Below, in pieces: positions 51,887-60,730 of a DNA stretch of 64,000 bases (its first letter is position 1; each line of letters begins with the position of its first letter). The DNA lies in contig NZ_CP092183.1 in the NCBI RefSeq assembly GCF_023499255.1, forward strand, positions 3,096,501 through 3,160,500. The letters run 5' to 3'. The stretch comes from Couchioplanes caeruleus (GTDB taxonomy: Bacteria > Actinomycetota > Actinomycetes > Mycobacteriales > Micromonosporaceae). The position numbers were made by a program, and so were the translations under genes. The notes beneath the pieces are model-generated. The model did not search any database and had not been told where the DNA came from. It saw only the letters and a list, made by a program, of their open reading frames with translations.

Positions 51887-52917
51887 CGACCATCGACCAC
51901 ACGGCCGCGGCAGTGCCGACACTGGTAATCATTCGCGGGAATTCTGGCTCCGGGAAGTCGACCGTCGCAGCCGAGGTTCGCCGCCGTTACGGTCGGGGCT
52001 GCGCGCTGATCGAGCAGGACTATCTGCGCCGGGTGGTGCTGCGTGAGCACGGCGCCAACAGCACCCCGGCGGTGGCGCCCGGGTTCATCACCGCGATGGT
52101 GCGTGCCGCTCTGCGGGCGGGCTATCACGTCGTCCTGGAGGGAATTCTGCACACCGGCCAGTACGGGGCACCGCTGCGGGAGCTGATCGCCGAGCATCCA
52201 GGGCGGTCCGCGGTGTTCTGGATGGACGTGTCGTTCGACGAGACGGTCCGCCGGCACGCCGGCCGCCCCGGCATGGCCCACATCAGCGCGGAGACGATGG
52301 CGTCATGGTTCGCCGCAGACGACCTGCTCGGGGTCGACGGGGAGCAGCAGATCGCGCAGGAGTCCACCGTTGAGGACAGTGTGTCGGCGATCCTGCACGG
52401 CAGCAACCTGGCCGAGGCCGCTGCCCTGACCCCGTGCCCGCGGTTGTGTCGGCGCTGCGCCGAGAAATGTGGCCCCTCCGCCGGTGACCTGCGGCCGGGG
52501 ACGAGGCCCGGCGTGGGGACATCCGTCGACCGCGCCGGTCCGCCCGAGGGGTCACCCGGTGGGGACAATGGGGGTCCGGAGTCGGGGATCTGGGAGGCGA
52601 TCGCGGCGTCGCGGGCGTGGTTGGACGAGCACAACGGCACGGCCGAGCCGGAACTGGGTCTACGGATCCTCAAGATCGTTGAGGAAGCTGGCGAGGCCGC
52701 AGCGGCGTGGATCGGCACCGTTGGCCAGAACCCCCGCAAAGGTGTAACCCACGATCGGCAGGACGTGGCCGACGAGCTCGGTGATGTCGCGGTCACCGCT
52801 TTGGTCGCCGCCGCCAGCCTCGGCTTCGATCCCCGCACCGTTCTGGCCCAGGTCGCGGGGAAAGTCGTCGGCCGGCTCGGCCCGCCGCCGGCCGACAAGC
52901 CGGTCGACTCGCCATGA
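51883..52917 (+). CDS. P-loop kinase fused to MazG-like pyrophosphohydrolase (344 aa)
   Basis: Residues 1-180 are a zeta-toxin/kinase-like P-loop domain: Walker A GNSGSGKST (19-27), IEQDYLRRVVL and VVLEGILHTGQYG. After a Pro/Gly-rich linker (about 185-235) the C-terminal part is MazG-like: LRILKIVEEAGEAAAAW, then DVADELGDVAVTAL, the EExxE...ExxD metal pattern of all-alpha NTP pyrophosphohydrolases. ATG 51883 overlaps the upstream stop (ATGA). A kinase joined to a nucleotide-cleaning enzyme suggests work on unusual nucleotides (inference). Confidence 0.8.
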   Translation: MTTIDHTAAAVPTLVIIRGNSGSGKSTVAAEVRRRYGRGCALIEQDYLRRVVLREHGANSTPAVAPGFITAMVRAALRAGYHVVLEGILHTGQYGAPLRELIAEHPGRSAVFWMDVSFDETVRRHAGRPGMAHISAETMASWFAADDLLGVDGEQQIAQESTVEDSVSAILHGSNLAEAAALTPCPRLCRRCAEKCGPSAGDLRPGTRPGVGTSVDRAGPPEGSPGGDNGGPESGIWEAIAASRAWLDEHNGTAEPELGLRILKIVEEAGEAAAAWIGTVGQNPRKGVTHDRQDVADELGDVAVTALVAAASLGFDPRTVLAQVAGKVVGRLGPPPADKPVDSP

Positions 52918-54284
52918 CCGCCGTTGGCCCGTCTCCGGCCTCACCCGGCCAGGCGTCGCAGCCCGCCGGTAGCCGGGTCCGGGCTGGTAAAGGCGGCGAG
53001 CGCCGGTTCTGGTCGGCGTACGCGATCAGCGCGCTCGGCAGCGGCGTCGGGGCGGGCGCCCTGCCGCTGGTAGCCATCCTGGTGCTCGGCGCCTCGGACT
53101 GGCAGGTTTCGCTGCTGGCGGTGCTGGCCGGCCTCGCCGGGGTGGCGCTGGCCGTGCCGTTGGGACCGTACATCGAGTTCCACCACAAGCGACCCGTGAT
53201 GATCAGTGCCGACCTCATCCGGTTCGCCGCCCTGGCCAGCGTCCCGATCACCGCCTGGGCGGGCATGCTGAGCTACGGGCAGCTGTGCGTGGTCGCCGTG
53301 CTCCAGACCGCCGCGACGATCGCGGCGAACGCTGCCGCCCAGCCCTACCTCAAAACCCTGGTCCCCGTGCGGGAGCGGGCCCGGGTGAACAGCCGTCTGG
53401 AGACCACCACCTGGACCACCGGCGCTCTGGGCCCGCCGGCCGGTGGGCTGCTCGTGTCCGCCACCAGCCCGATCGCCTCCATCGGGATCGACGCGGTCAG
53501 CTACCTGCTCGCCGCATGCGGCTGGCGGCGCATCCGCCATCACGAACCGACACCACCACAGGGCGCCGGGCGGCGGCAGTGGCGGGCCGACACCGTCGCC
53601 GGCTGGCAATACATCTACGCCCACCCAGGCCTGCGGCGGCTGTTCGCTAACGCGATGCTGTTCGGCGGGGTCATCATGGCTTCCTCCCCGTTGATCGCCG
53701 TGTACCTGCTGCGTGAGCTGCACTTCAGCCCGCTGCAGTACGGGATCGCGCTCGGCATGCCCTGCGCCGCCGGGGTAGCCGGCTCACTGCTCGCCCCGAC
53801 TCTGATTCGCCGCGCCGGTCTGGGCCGGACCCTGCTGTACGCAGGATTCGCCCGCTGCCTGTGGATGGCGCCGATCCTGCTCGCCCCACCAACCACGGCG
53901 GGTCTTATGCTGATCATCGCCTCTGACAGTGCGCTGCTGCTGTGCGCCGGGATCTTCAACCCGGCCTTCGCCACCTACCGCATGAACGTCACCGCCGACA
54001 CCCACCTGTCCCGCGTCGTCGGCGCCTGGGCGATGTCCAGCAAACTCGTGCAACCAGCCTGCATCGCCGCCGCCGGACTGCTCGCCGCCACCGCAGGCAT
54101 TCGCACGGCCATCGCCGTGCTGGCAGTGGTGCTGCTGGCGTGCCCCGTGCTGATGCCCTGGACGGCACTGCGCCCGGCGGGCCGCACCGCACCGCTGCCC
54201 GCCCTTAGAATCGGCCGGCGGGAGTATCTGCTCACCCCGGCTCACCGCTCCGGTGCCGGCCAGAGCGGAAGTGACCAGCGATGA
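52914..54284 (+). CDS. MFS transporter (456 aa)
   Basis: Twelve hydrophobic spans in two six-span halves. The loop after span 2 reads LGPYIEFHHKRPVMISAD, the MFS motif A position, and the layout is that of the enterobactin exporter-like (EntS) or macrolide-efflux group. It starts ATGA-coupled to the kinase-MazG gene and ends ATGA-coupled to the GNAT gene. Probably an exporter of the cassette product or a resistance pump. Confidence 0.85.
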   Translation: MTAVGPSPASPGQASQPAGSRVRAGKGGERRFWSAYAISALGSGVGAGALPLVAILVLGASDWQVSLLAVLAGLAGVALAVPLGPYIEFHHKRPVMISADLIRFAALASVPITAWAGMLSYGQLCVVAVLQTAATIAANAAAQPYLKTLVPVRERARVNSRLETTTWTTGALGPPAGGLLVSATSPIASIGIDAVSYLLAACGWRRIRHHEPTPPQGAGRRQWRADTVAGWQYIYAHPGLRRLFANAMLFGGVIMASSPLIAVYLLRELHFSPLQYGIALGMPCAAGVAGSLLAPTLIRRAGLGRTLLYAGFARCLWMAPILLAPPTTAGLMLIIASDSALLLCAGIFNPAFATYRMNVTADTHLSRVVGAWAMSSKLVQPACIAAAGLLAATAGIRTAIAVLAVVLLACPVLMPWTALRPAGRTAPLPALRIGRREYLLTPAHRSGAGQSGSDQR

Positions 54285-54856
54285 CCACGGCGCCCTTGAA
54301 GGCCCTGACCGGCGAGCGCGTCGTGGTGCGCGCTCCTGCGCCCGGCGACGAGCATGCGCTGGTGGAGATGGCCACCGACCCGCGGGTGCGCCGCTATCTG
54401 GGCGGCCCCAAGGATCAGGGGGTTGCTGAGGCCGATGCCGCCCGGAAAGTCGGCGAAGCGCGGTGGGGTCAGTTCGTGATCGTCGACCGGGCCGCGGGTG
54501 TGGTGGCCGGCAGCGGCAGTGTGGCCCGCAAACGCGGGCCGTGGGAGATCTCCTACCAGCTGCGTCACCCGTTCTGGCGGCGCGGGCTGGCCGGTGAGGC
54601 CGTGGCGCTGGTCCGCGACTGGTTCTTCGCCACCACCGGCGAGGACCTGCTGATCGCCACGACTCAGCAGGCGAACCTGGCCTCGCAGCGCCTGCTGGAG
54701 CGCCTCGGCGCGGTACGCGCGGGCAGCTTTGAGCAGTACGGCTTGACCCAGCTGCGTTTCGACTTCCACCGACCAGGCCACCGCGTTCCCTGCTCATCAC
54801 CCGCCGTGACGTCCCGGCCTGACGGCCCCAGCCCTCGAGGAGATCGTCATGACTGA
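54281..54856 (+). CDS. GNAT-family acetyltransferase, RimJ/RimL type (191 aa)
   Basis: The order of segments matches the RimJ/RimL group: LTGERVVVRAPAPGDEHALVE at the start, IVDRAAGVVAGSGSVA, EISYQLRHPFWRRGLAGEAVA (acetyl-CoA site, about 89-109) and ANLASQRLLERLGAVRAG. The acceptor could be a protein amino-terminus or a small amine. ATG 54281 overlaps the MFS stop; its 3' end overlaps the NUDIX start by eight bases. About 30 C-terminal residues look like a low-complexity tail. Confidence 0.85.
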   Translation: MTTAPLKALTGERVVVRAPAPGDEHALVEMATDPRVRRYLGGPKDQGVAEADAARKVGEARWGQFVIVDRAAGVVAGSGSVARKRGPWEISYQLRHPFWRRGLAGEAVALVRDWFFATTGEDLLIATTQQANLASQRLLERLGAVRAGSFEQYGLTQLRFDFHRPGHRVPCSSPAVTSRPDGPSPRGDRHD

Positions 54857-55313
54857 CTACACCGCGACCTTGCCACGCAAGCGCATGGGCGCCGGCGTCG
54901 TGTTCACCAACCAGGACGGACACGTCCTGCTCGTCGAGCCGACCTACAAACCGAGTTGGGAGATCCCCGGTGGCGCGGTCGAGGCCGACGAATCACCGCG
55001 CGCCACCGCGGTCCGCGAGGTCGCAGAAGAGCTGGGACTCGACGTCACGCCCGGCCAACTCCTGGTCGTGGACTGGGTACCCGCCCGGGACGGGCGCACC
55101 GAAGGACTCATGCTGCTGTTCGACGGCGGAAACCTCAGCCCTGAACAGACCAGCGCGATCCGGCTGCCCAGCGATGAACTACACAGCTGGGCCTGGTCCG
55201 GCCCAACTCAAGCCGAGGAACGCCTGTCCGATCTGCTCGCCCGCCGCGTCGCCGCCGCGCTCACCGCCCGCACCACCAGCATGACCGCCTACCTCGAAAA
55301 CGGGCACGCATGA
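54849..55313 (+). CDS. NUDIX hydrolase (154 aa)
   Basis: Nudix box GGAVEADESPRATAVREVAE followed by ELGL at about 41-64, complete. ATG 54849 has GAGGAG at good spacing although it lies inside the GNAT gene. It is the second NUDIX gene of the window and is not closely similar to the one at 46885-47472 in length or flanks. It may act on a nucleotide sugar or damaged nucleotide. Confidence 0.9.
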   Translation: MTDYTATLPRKRMGAGVVFTNQDGHVLLVEPTYKPSWEIPGGAVEADESPRATAVREVAEELGLDVTPGQLLVVDWVPARDGRTEGLMLLFDGGNLSPEQTSAIRLPSDELHSWAWSGPTQAEERLSDLLARRVAAALTARTTSMTAYLENGHA

Positions 55314-55337
55314 GCCCTCGACCGCAGGGAGCCGACC

Positions 55338-55910
55338 GTGGACAACGAGCTGACCGACCTGATCCGCGCCAGCCGGTGGCTGATGGACGTTCTGCGCGCA
55401 GTCCGCGACGCCTCGCTGCCCGACGCCTGGGTCGGCGCTGGGGTATTGCGCGACCTCGTGTGGGGTGAGCGCCACGGGCCGGGCTTTCGCCCCGACCGTG
55501 TCCGTGACGTCGACGTGGCGTTCTACGACCCCCAAAATCTGAGCCGCACCAACGACGACCGCGCAACCGACCACCTCACCGACCGGCTTCCCAGTGTGCC
55601 GTGGGAGGCCAAGAACCAAGCCGCCGTGCACACCTGGTACCCGCACAGGTTCGGCGGTGACCCGGTCAAATTTCTCACCGGCATATCCGATGCGGTCGGG
55701 ACGTGGCCCGAGACCGCCACCGCCGTAGCCGTGCGGCTGATAAACACCGACGCGCTACAGGTCTGCGCGCCGTACGGCATCGACGACCTACTCAACGGCG
55801 TCTGGCGGCGCAATCCCCGCCGGATCAGCGTCGCCCAATCACGCGCACGCCTCGCCCGCCACGATCCCGCTACACGCTGGCCCGGAGTAAAGGTGGTGTT
55901 CCCAGAGTGA
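55338..55910 (+). CDS. Nucleotidyltransferase family protein, NTP_transf_6 type (190 aa)
   Basis: Recognised from DAWVGAGVLRDLVWGERHG (29-47) followed by RDVDVAFYDP, the modified GG/G-x-R-D and DxD motif pair of this family, and the closing YGIDDLLNGVWRRNPRR. Members are poorly characterised. GTG 55338 has AGGGAG six bases upstream. It is the second nucleotidyltransferase-type protein in the cassette. Confidence 0.82.
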   Translation: MDNELTDLIRASRWLMDVLRAVRDASLPDAWVGAGVLRDLVWGERHGPGFRPDRVRDVDVAFYDPQNLSRTNDDRATDHLTDRLPSVPWEAKNQAAVHTWYPHRFGGDPVKFLTGISDAVGTWPETATAVAVRLINTDALQVCAPYGIDDLLNGVWRRNPRRISVAQSRARLARHDPATRWPGVKVVFPE

Positions 55911-55959
55911 GCGCGTCGGACCGCTGGACCTGCGGTGAGCCGCAGGAGGTGGTGTCGCG

Positions 55960-56880
55960 GTGACCGTGTCGTTCACTGCACGCCCGCCCTGGCAGACCAC
56001 GCCCGCGGAGCTGCGCCACGCGGTGCATTGCCGTGCCGGCGAGGTCGTCGCCACTCGAGACGTTACGGGCGGGATGTCACCTGGCCCAGCGGCCGTGCTC
56101 ACGCTCGGCGACGGTGGCCGCGTCTTCGTCAAGGCGATTTGCAAGGCGGTCAGCGCCGGCTCGCACGGGCTCTACCAGCAAGAAGCCGACATCCTACGGA
56201 TCATCCCGGCGACTGTTCCCGCCGCCCGGCTACGCGGCGTCGTCGAGCGGCGCGATTGGATCGCGCTCCTACTGGACGCCATAGCCGGCCAGGTCGCCGG
56301 GCCGCCCTGGACCACCACCACAGTCATCGCCGCAGCCGGGGCCTGCGCCGCCATGGCCGACGTGGAGGCTCCCACCGGCGTGCCAGCTGTCGTTGAGCGC
56401 CTGCCCGATCTCGACGGTTGGACGGCGCTGGCCCGCGAACGGACCTCACTCAGCGACTGGGAGAGCCGACACATCGAGCGCCTGGCCGCGGCCACGACAG
56501 GATGGCGGCATTGGACCAGCGGCCCCCACCTGAGCCATCAAGACATCCGCGGCGACAACATCATCATCCGGGCCGGCGACGGCCGAGCGGTCTTGGTCGA
56601 CTGGGGATACGCCTCACACGGGGCGTCTTGGCTGGACCGGGCACTTCTCGCCGCCGACGTGGTCGCCGCCGGGCACGAGGGCGGCCCCGAGACAGCGCGA
56701 CAACAGGCGCTGGAGCTGCTAACCGATCAACCGCCCGAGGCTGCACGATTCGTGATCGCCCAAGCAGGCATGTGGCGCCGCAACTCGACCCTTCCGCCCC
56801 ACCCCGGCATGCCGACACACCGCCGCTGGCAGCACCAACGGGCGATCGCTTTGCAACCACTGATCGAAGACCTTCTATGA
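55960..56880 (+). CDS. Aminoglycoside-phosphotransferase-like kinase (306 aa)
   Basis: The APH catalytic loop is LSHQDIRGDN (His193, Asp195, Asn200) with the later metal-binding Asp214 in VLVDWGYAS. The N-terminal ATP lobe carries FVKAICKA with the putative Lys58. It would phosphorylate a small alcohol or antibiotic hydroxyl; APH-like kinases also serve in sugar and choline metabolism. GTG 55960 is 49 bp past the upstream stop, with GGAGG ten bases away. Antibiotic resistance is possible but not shown. Confidence 0.85.
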   Translation: MTVSFTARPPWQTTPAELRHAVHCRAGEVVATRDVTGGMSPGPAAVLTLGDGGRVFVKAICKAVSAGSHGLYQQEADILRIIPATVPAARLRGVVERRDWIALLLDAIAGQVAGPPWTTTTVIAAAGACAAMADVEAPTGVPAVVERLPDLDGWTALARERTSLSDWESRHIERLAAATTGWRHWTSGPHLSHQDIRGDNIIIRAGDGRAVLVDWGYASHGASWLDRALLAADVVAAGHEGGPETARQQALELLTDQPPEAARFVIAQAGMWRRNSTLPPHPGMPTHRRWQHQRAIALQPLIEDLL

Positions 56881-56971
56881 CCGGTCCCCACCTTTACTCC
56901 GACATCCGTTTGACCACAGCTCACGCATGGGTCCCGGGCGCCCGCGACCCATCCGGCAAGGGTGGTAAATC

Positions 56972-57487
56972 ATGCAGCGGATCGCGATCCTTGGTGCCAG
57001 CGGCGCCGGTAAGACCGTCTTGGCCCGCACACTGGGCGACCTGCTTGATCTGCCGGTTACCCATCTCGACCAGCTGCGCTACGACTCGGGCTGGAACGTG
57101 ATCCCCGAGCCGGACTTCGTCGCGGCGCAACACCAGCTGGTGGCTGGCGCGCGGTGGATCGTCGACGGCAACAGCCTGGCCAGCCTCCCGGTGCGCGCTG
57201 CCGCGGCGGACACCGTCATCGTGCTCGACCCGCACCCGCTGGTCTGCCTCACCGGGATCGCCGCCCGGCGGCTGCGCTACCGCGGCGGCCAGCACGCCGA
57301 CGGTGTGTACGACCGGGTCACCCTCGAAGTCCTGAAGTACGCGGCCACGTACCGCGCCCGGCATCTGCCCCGAGTCCAGGACTGCCTACGCGAGCACGCC
57401 ACCCGGGCGACATTCGTGCATCTACGCAGCCGCCGCGCCGTCACCCGCTACGTGGACCAGGTCCGCGCCGTCGGCAGGAGTTCATGA
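56972..57487 (+). CDS. P-loop kinase, FlaR/adenylate-kinase-like (171 aa)
   Basis: Walker A GASGAGKT lies at 8-15, then the family-specific PVTHLDQLRYDSGW (28-41) and VDGNSLASL segments, as in the so-called DNA topology modulation protein FlaR group, whose true substrate is not settled. ATG 56972 has AAGGGTGG upstream. Its stop overlaps the exonuclease start region (ATGATGA). Confidence 0.82.
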   Translation: MQRIAILGASGAGKTVLARTLGDLLDLPVTHLDQLRYDSGWNVIPEPDFVAAQHQLVAGARWIVDGNSLASLPVRAAAADTVIVLDPHPLVCLTGIAARRLRYRGGQHADGVYDRVTLEVLKYAATYRARHLPRVQDCLREHATRATFVHLRSRRAVTRYVDQVRAVGRSS

Positions 57488-58148
57488 TGACCGGTCTGCA
57501 CCGCTACCTCGACGATCCTGCCTTCGCCGCCACACGCTTTGTCGTCATCGACTTCGAGGGAACCACGCCTGCGGGATGCCCGGCCGAACCGATCGAGGTC
57601 GGCGCCGTCATCCTGCGCCCCACCCCGGGCGGCATGGAGTGCGTCAGCCAGTTCGAGGCGCTGATCCGGCCGCCCGCGTATGCCCCGTTGACCGAGGCAG
57701 ACACTCGGCAGACCGGGATCACCGCGCCGATGCTCGCCGGCCGGCCCGCCGCCCCGGCCGTCCTCGCCGGCCTGGACGCGCTGCTGACCGACCCGCCGTA
57801 CCTGCTGGTCGCGCATCACGCCTGCACCGAGGCCGGAATCTTGCGCCGCTACGCGCACGACTGCCCGACTGCCGCCGCCGCGCCGATGCTCGACACCCTC
57901 GCCCTGGCCAAACGGTGCCGGCCCGGCCTCGCGTCGTACGCCCTCGATGCCCTACTGACCCTCCACGGGATCGGCATCCCCGCCAGCCGGCATCGCGCGC
58001 TCGCCGACGCCGAGGTGACCGGCCACCTACTGGTCCGGCTGCTGGCCGACGGCGCCCGAGCACACCGCTGGTGCCGACTGACCAGCTACGAGACCTCGCC
58101 GGCCAACCACCACCCGCCAACCCGCACCCGCAGGAGTCCTTGTTCTGA
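57487..58148 (+). pseudogene. DnaQ-like 3'-5' exonuclease with probable frameshift near 58075-58085
   Basis: The DEDDh-type N-terminus is good: VVIDFEGTTP (Asp22, Glu24), later VAHHACTEAGILRRY and RHRALADAEVTGHLL. From about 58080 the natural continuation lies in the -1 frame, reading DQLRDLAGQPPPANPHPQESLF and a stop at 58148; QESLF looks like a beta-clamp-binding end. In the original frame the reading continues without stop through 58261 into the methyltransferase. A one-base deletion, sequencing error or -1 frameshifting would explain it. ATG 57487 has AGGAG six bases upstream. Confidence 0.62.
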
Positions 58149-58260
58149 CCGTTGCAGCGGCGCTTGCAGTCTGGCCCACGAGGCGGGAAGCCGCGATGGC
58201 AGCCATGAGCGAGAAAGCCCGCGCAAACGCCCCCTCCTCATCACCGTGACCAGGAGAACG

Positions 58261-59319
58261 ATGAACCTGAGCGACGACACGATCAGCCGGGTCCCTGAAG
58301 ACGTCTACCTGCACGACGCGCGGCGCGGGCCGACGCTGCACTACTCCGACCCGGCCGCGATCCACCGGGACCTGGCCGCGTTAGACGTCCCCGACGGCGC
58401 CCGCGTGCTCGAAGTCGGCACCGGCACCGGCTACTCGAGCGCGCTGCTGGCCGAGCTCGCCGGCCCGGCCGGGCACATCGTCAGCATGGACGTCGACGAT
58501 CACTTGGTCCAAGCGGCGAACCAGCTGCACGGTGAACGCGGCATCGGCACCGTCGTCACCTGCCATACCGGTGACGGCCTCGCCGGGCACCCGCCCGGTG
58601 CCCCCTACGACCGGATCGTCGCCTGGCTTTGCCCGCCGCGGCTCCCGTCCTCATGGGTGCACCAGCTGGCGCCCGACGGCCGGATCGTGACCTGCCTGCC
58701 GGTCGCGCCGCTACCCTCGGCCAACATCATCACCACGATCACCGTGCACGCCGGCCGGCCGCACGCCGACCAGCTGACCTTCGGCGGCTACGCTCAAAGC
58801 CACCTGACCCCAATCGACGACGTGCACACCATCCCGCCCCGCTGGGTCGACGCCATCATCGGCCAGCCCGAGCCGTCCTGGATCTCGATCAGCTGGCGCG
58901 TCAGCGACCCGCACCGTGACGGTGCCCGCGCCGCACTCCACCAGCTCCAGCGCCCCGGCCACACCGGCAGGTACGAGCGCACACCGCTGGACTGGCAGTC
59001 CTTCACCGCGTTCACCGCAGCTCTCGCCGACCCGAACCTGACCGCTGTCTCGCTGCACGGTCAAGGCCGCGGCATCGGGCACACCACCCCGACCTCGGCC
59101 GCGATCATCCTTACCGACGGCACCATCGTCGCCAACCACCCTGAATCGGTTTCACTGCGGACGCTGCACACCTGGCTGCGGCGATGGGAAGACGCCGCCC
59201 GGCCGGGGCCCAACGCCTACACGACCATGCTGACCCGAGCCGAAGACGACGATCCGCCCGGATGGGACCTACGGCTCCGCATCCGGCCGGGAAACACGCA
59301 ACAGGCCGCCAGGCCATGA
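58261..59319 (+). CDS. PCMT-like SAM-dependent methyltransferase (352 aa)
   Basis: The SAM-binding core resembles protein-L-isoaspartate methyltransferases: VLEVGTGTGYSSALLAELAGP (48-68) and MDVDDHLVQAAN. The C-terminal 150 residues, with WISISWRVSDPHRDGARAALH, are not those of a housekeeping PCMT. ATG 58261 has AGGAG at close spacing, so I treat it as its own gene although the exonuclease frame runs into it. It resembles in type the fused methyltransferase of 49910-51886. Confidence 0.8.
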   Translation: MNLSDDTISRVPEDVYLHDARRGPTLHYSDPAAIHRDLAALDVPDGARVLEVGTGTGYSSALLAELAGPAGHIVSMDVDDHLVQAANQLHGERGIGTVVTCHTGDGLAGHPPGAPYDRIVAWLCPPRLPSSWVHQLAPDGRIVTCLPVAPLPSANIITTITVHAGRPHADQLTFGGYAQSHLTPIDDVHTIPPRWVDAIIGQPEPSWISISWRVSDPHRDGARAALHQLQRPGHTGRYERTPLDWQSFTAFTAALADPNLTAVSLHGQGRGIGHTTPTSAAIILTDGTIVANHPESVSLRTLHTWLRRWEDAARPGPNAYTTMLTRAEDDDPPGWDLRLRIRPGNTQQAARP

Positions 59320-59395
59320 CGGCACAGAGCACCTCGAGAGCTGCACACCTCGTCGCAGCCTGCCCATGCCGCCATGCACGAGCAGGGCGCTCGAC

Positions 59396-60037
59396 ATGGC
59401 AGTGACCGATGACATCGCCGACTTCGTCGACGCGTCCGCACCGGGGCTGGGCCAGGCCGACCTGATCTTCGTGTTCGGCTCCACCCTGCCAGACGCCGTC
59501 ACGCCCGCCCTGCGAGCGTTCCGAGCCGGGCTGGCGCCGCTGATCGTCCTGACCGGAGGTCCCAACCGCCGCAACCCCGCGATCGTGGAGAGCGACGCAC
59601 ACGCACGGCTGCTCAAAGCACGGGGGATTCCGCCGGATCAGATACTCATCGAACGACGCTCCCGCACCTCCCACGAGAATGTCGCGTTCGCCCGCCCTCT
59701 CGTCGAGGAACGCCTTCACGCGCCACGAACGGTGATCGCCGTCGTGAAATGGTGGCAACGCCGACAGATACACCTGGTCGCGGCAGGCCTGCCGTCCGTC
59801 GAACGTATCTACGCCGCAACGTGGAACCCTCCCGCCAGAGCCGACGGGCGACCCTACGACCGGACCACCTGGGCGTCCAGTTCCGACCAGCCGCGCATCG
59901 AAGACGAGTTCGGCTACCTGAGGAAACTCCTCGACAGCGGCGAGTTGCCTGCGCTATCCCGCACGGAAGCGGGCTGGACCCGGGCGACGCCCAGCAGGTC
60001 AGAACCCGCCGTTCCCCGGCCGATGATCCGCACTTGA
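59396..60037 (+). CDS. YdcF/DUF218-like protein (213 aa)
   Basis: The DUF218 pattern is visible: LIFVFGSTLPDAVTPALRAF near 23-42, VLTGGPNRRNP, ARGIPPDQILIERRSRTSHE and TVIAVVKWWQRRQIHLVAAG. Members are linked to envelope or nucleotide metabolism and often bind SAM or phosphates; no function is established for this one. ATG 59396 has a weak CAGGG. It is the last clear gene of the long co-directional cassette. Confidence 0.82.
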   Translation: MAVTDDIADFVDASAPGLGQADLIFVFGSTLPDAVTPALRAFRAGLAPLIVLTGGPNRRNPAIVESDAHARLLKARGIPPDQILIERRSRTSHENVAFARPLVEERLHAPRTVIAVVKWWQRRQIHLVAAGLPSVERIYAATWNPPARADGRPYDRTTWASSSDQPRIEDEFGYLRKLLDSGELPALSRTEAGWTRATPSRSEPAVPRPMIRT

Positions 60038-60099
60038 CCAACAACCAAGATCGGCGGGTACCTCCTTGCGCGATCGCTGTGCGGCAGAAGGAGGCGATA

Positions 60100-60255
60100 G
60101 TGACGACGCGACCGGCGACCAGAGTCTTGATGGCATTGGAACTGGCCTCCTACGACCTGATGTGGGCGCGCGCCTTCTCCAGAATCCGCGTGTCTCATGA
60201 GACATCAGCGTTGCCAGCCTGGTGCAGTTTAGAGGCCGTCCTCTCGTTGGGATGA
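60100..60255 (+). CDS. Small ORF with strong RBS (51 aa)
   Basis: GTG 60100 follows AAGGAGG five bases upstream, a better RBS than most genes here. The peptide (TTRPATRVLMALELASYDLM at the start) is partly hydrophobic and has no family I know. It may be a real small protein or the 5' remnant of a broken gene. Confidence 0.4.
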   Translation: MTTRPATRVLMALELASYDLMWARAFSRIRVSHETSALPAWCSLEAVLSLG

Positions 60256-60730
60256 CGCGCCTGATGTCCGACCAACTGGTAGAGACGGACATTGAGGAGT
60301 CGGGTTATTTGGCTTAAGGTGATCGGCCCTGTGCAAGCAACGCTGATCAGCCGAGTTTGTGCACGGCGCCGGTAGCGCGTGAAAGGTGCGTCGACGACGC
60401 AGTCCTAGCTAGTCCGTCCGCCGCCGCGGCACTGCGTGGCAAGATCGCTAGTTTGCACCGGCGCTGTGTTCATGATCAGGGGGCCTGGCGCGAGCAGGCG
60501 GTGCTGGCTGCAGCAGCGACGGTGGAGCGGCCAGCGAGGGCCATCAGGACCGGAATGCCGTGGATGGTGAGCAGGAAGGCCCCTCGACCGCACGGACCTG
60601 GATCTGCGCCGCGGCGTGCAGGCAGAGCAAAGCCCGCTGGCGATCGGGGGTGTCATCGCGGCCAAGCGTGCACGCGCCGGCTCGACGACGTGGCGCCGGA
60701 GACGTCGGCGTGGAGCGGTGCCGCACGGGA
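60256..60730. other. Intergenic region
   Basis: No credible gene in either strand. The convergent end of the cassette and the methyltransferase gene border it. Confidence 0.45.

Noticed and set aside
57154..59319. 721-aa fusion of exonuclease and methyltransferase
   Set aside because: The first 110 residues shadow the FlaR-like kinase, and the joint looks like a frameshift with a separate RBS at 58261.
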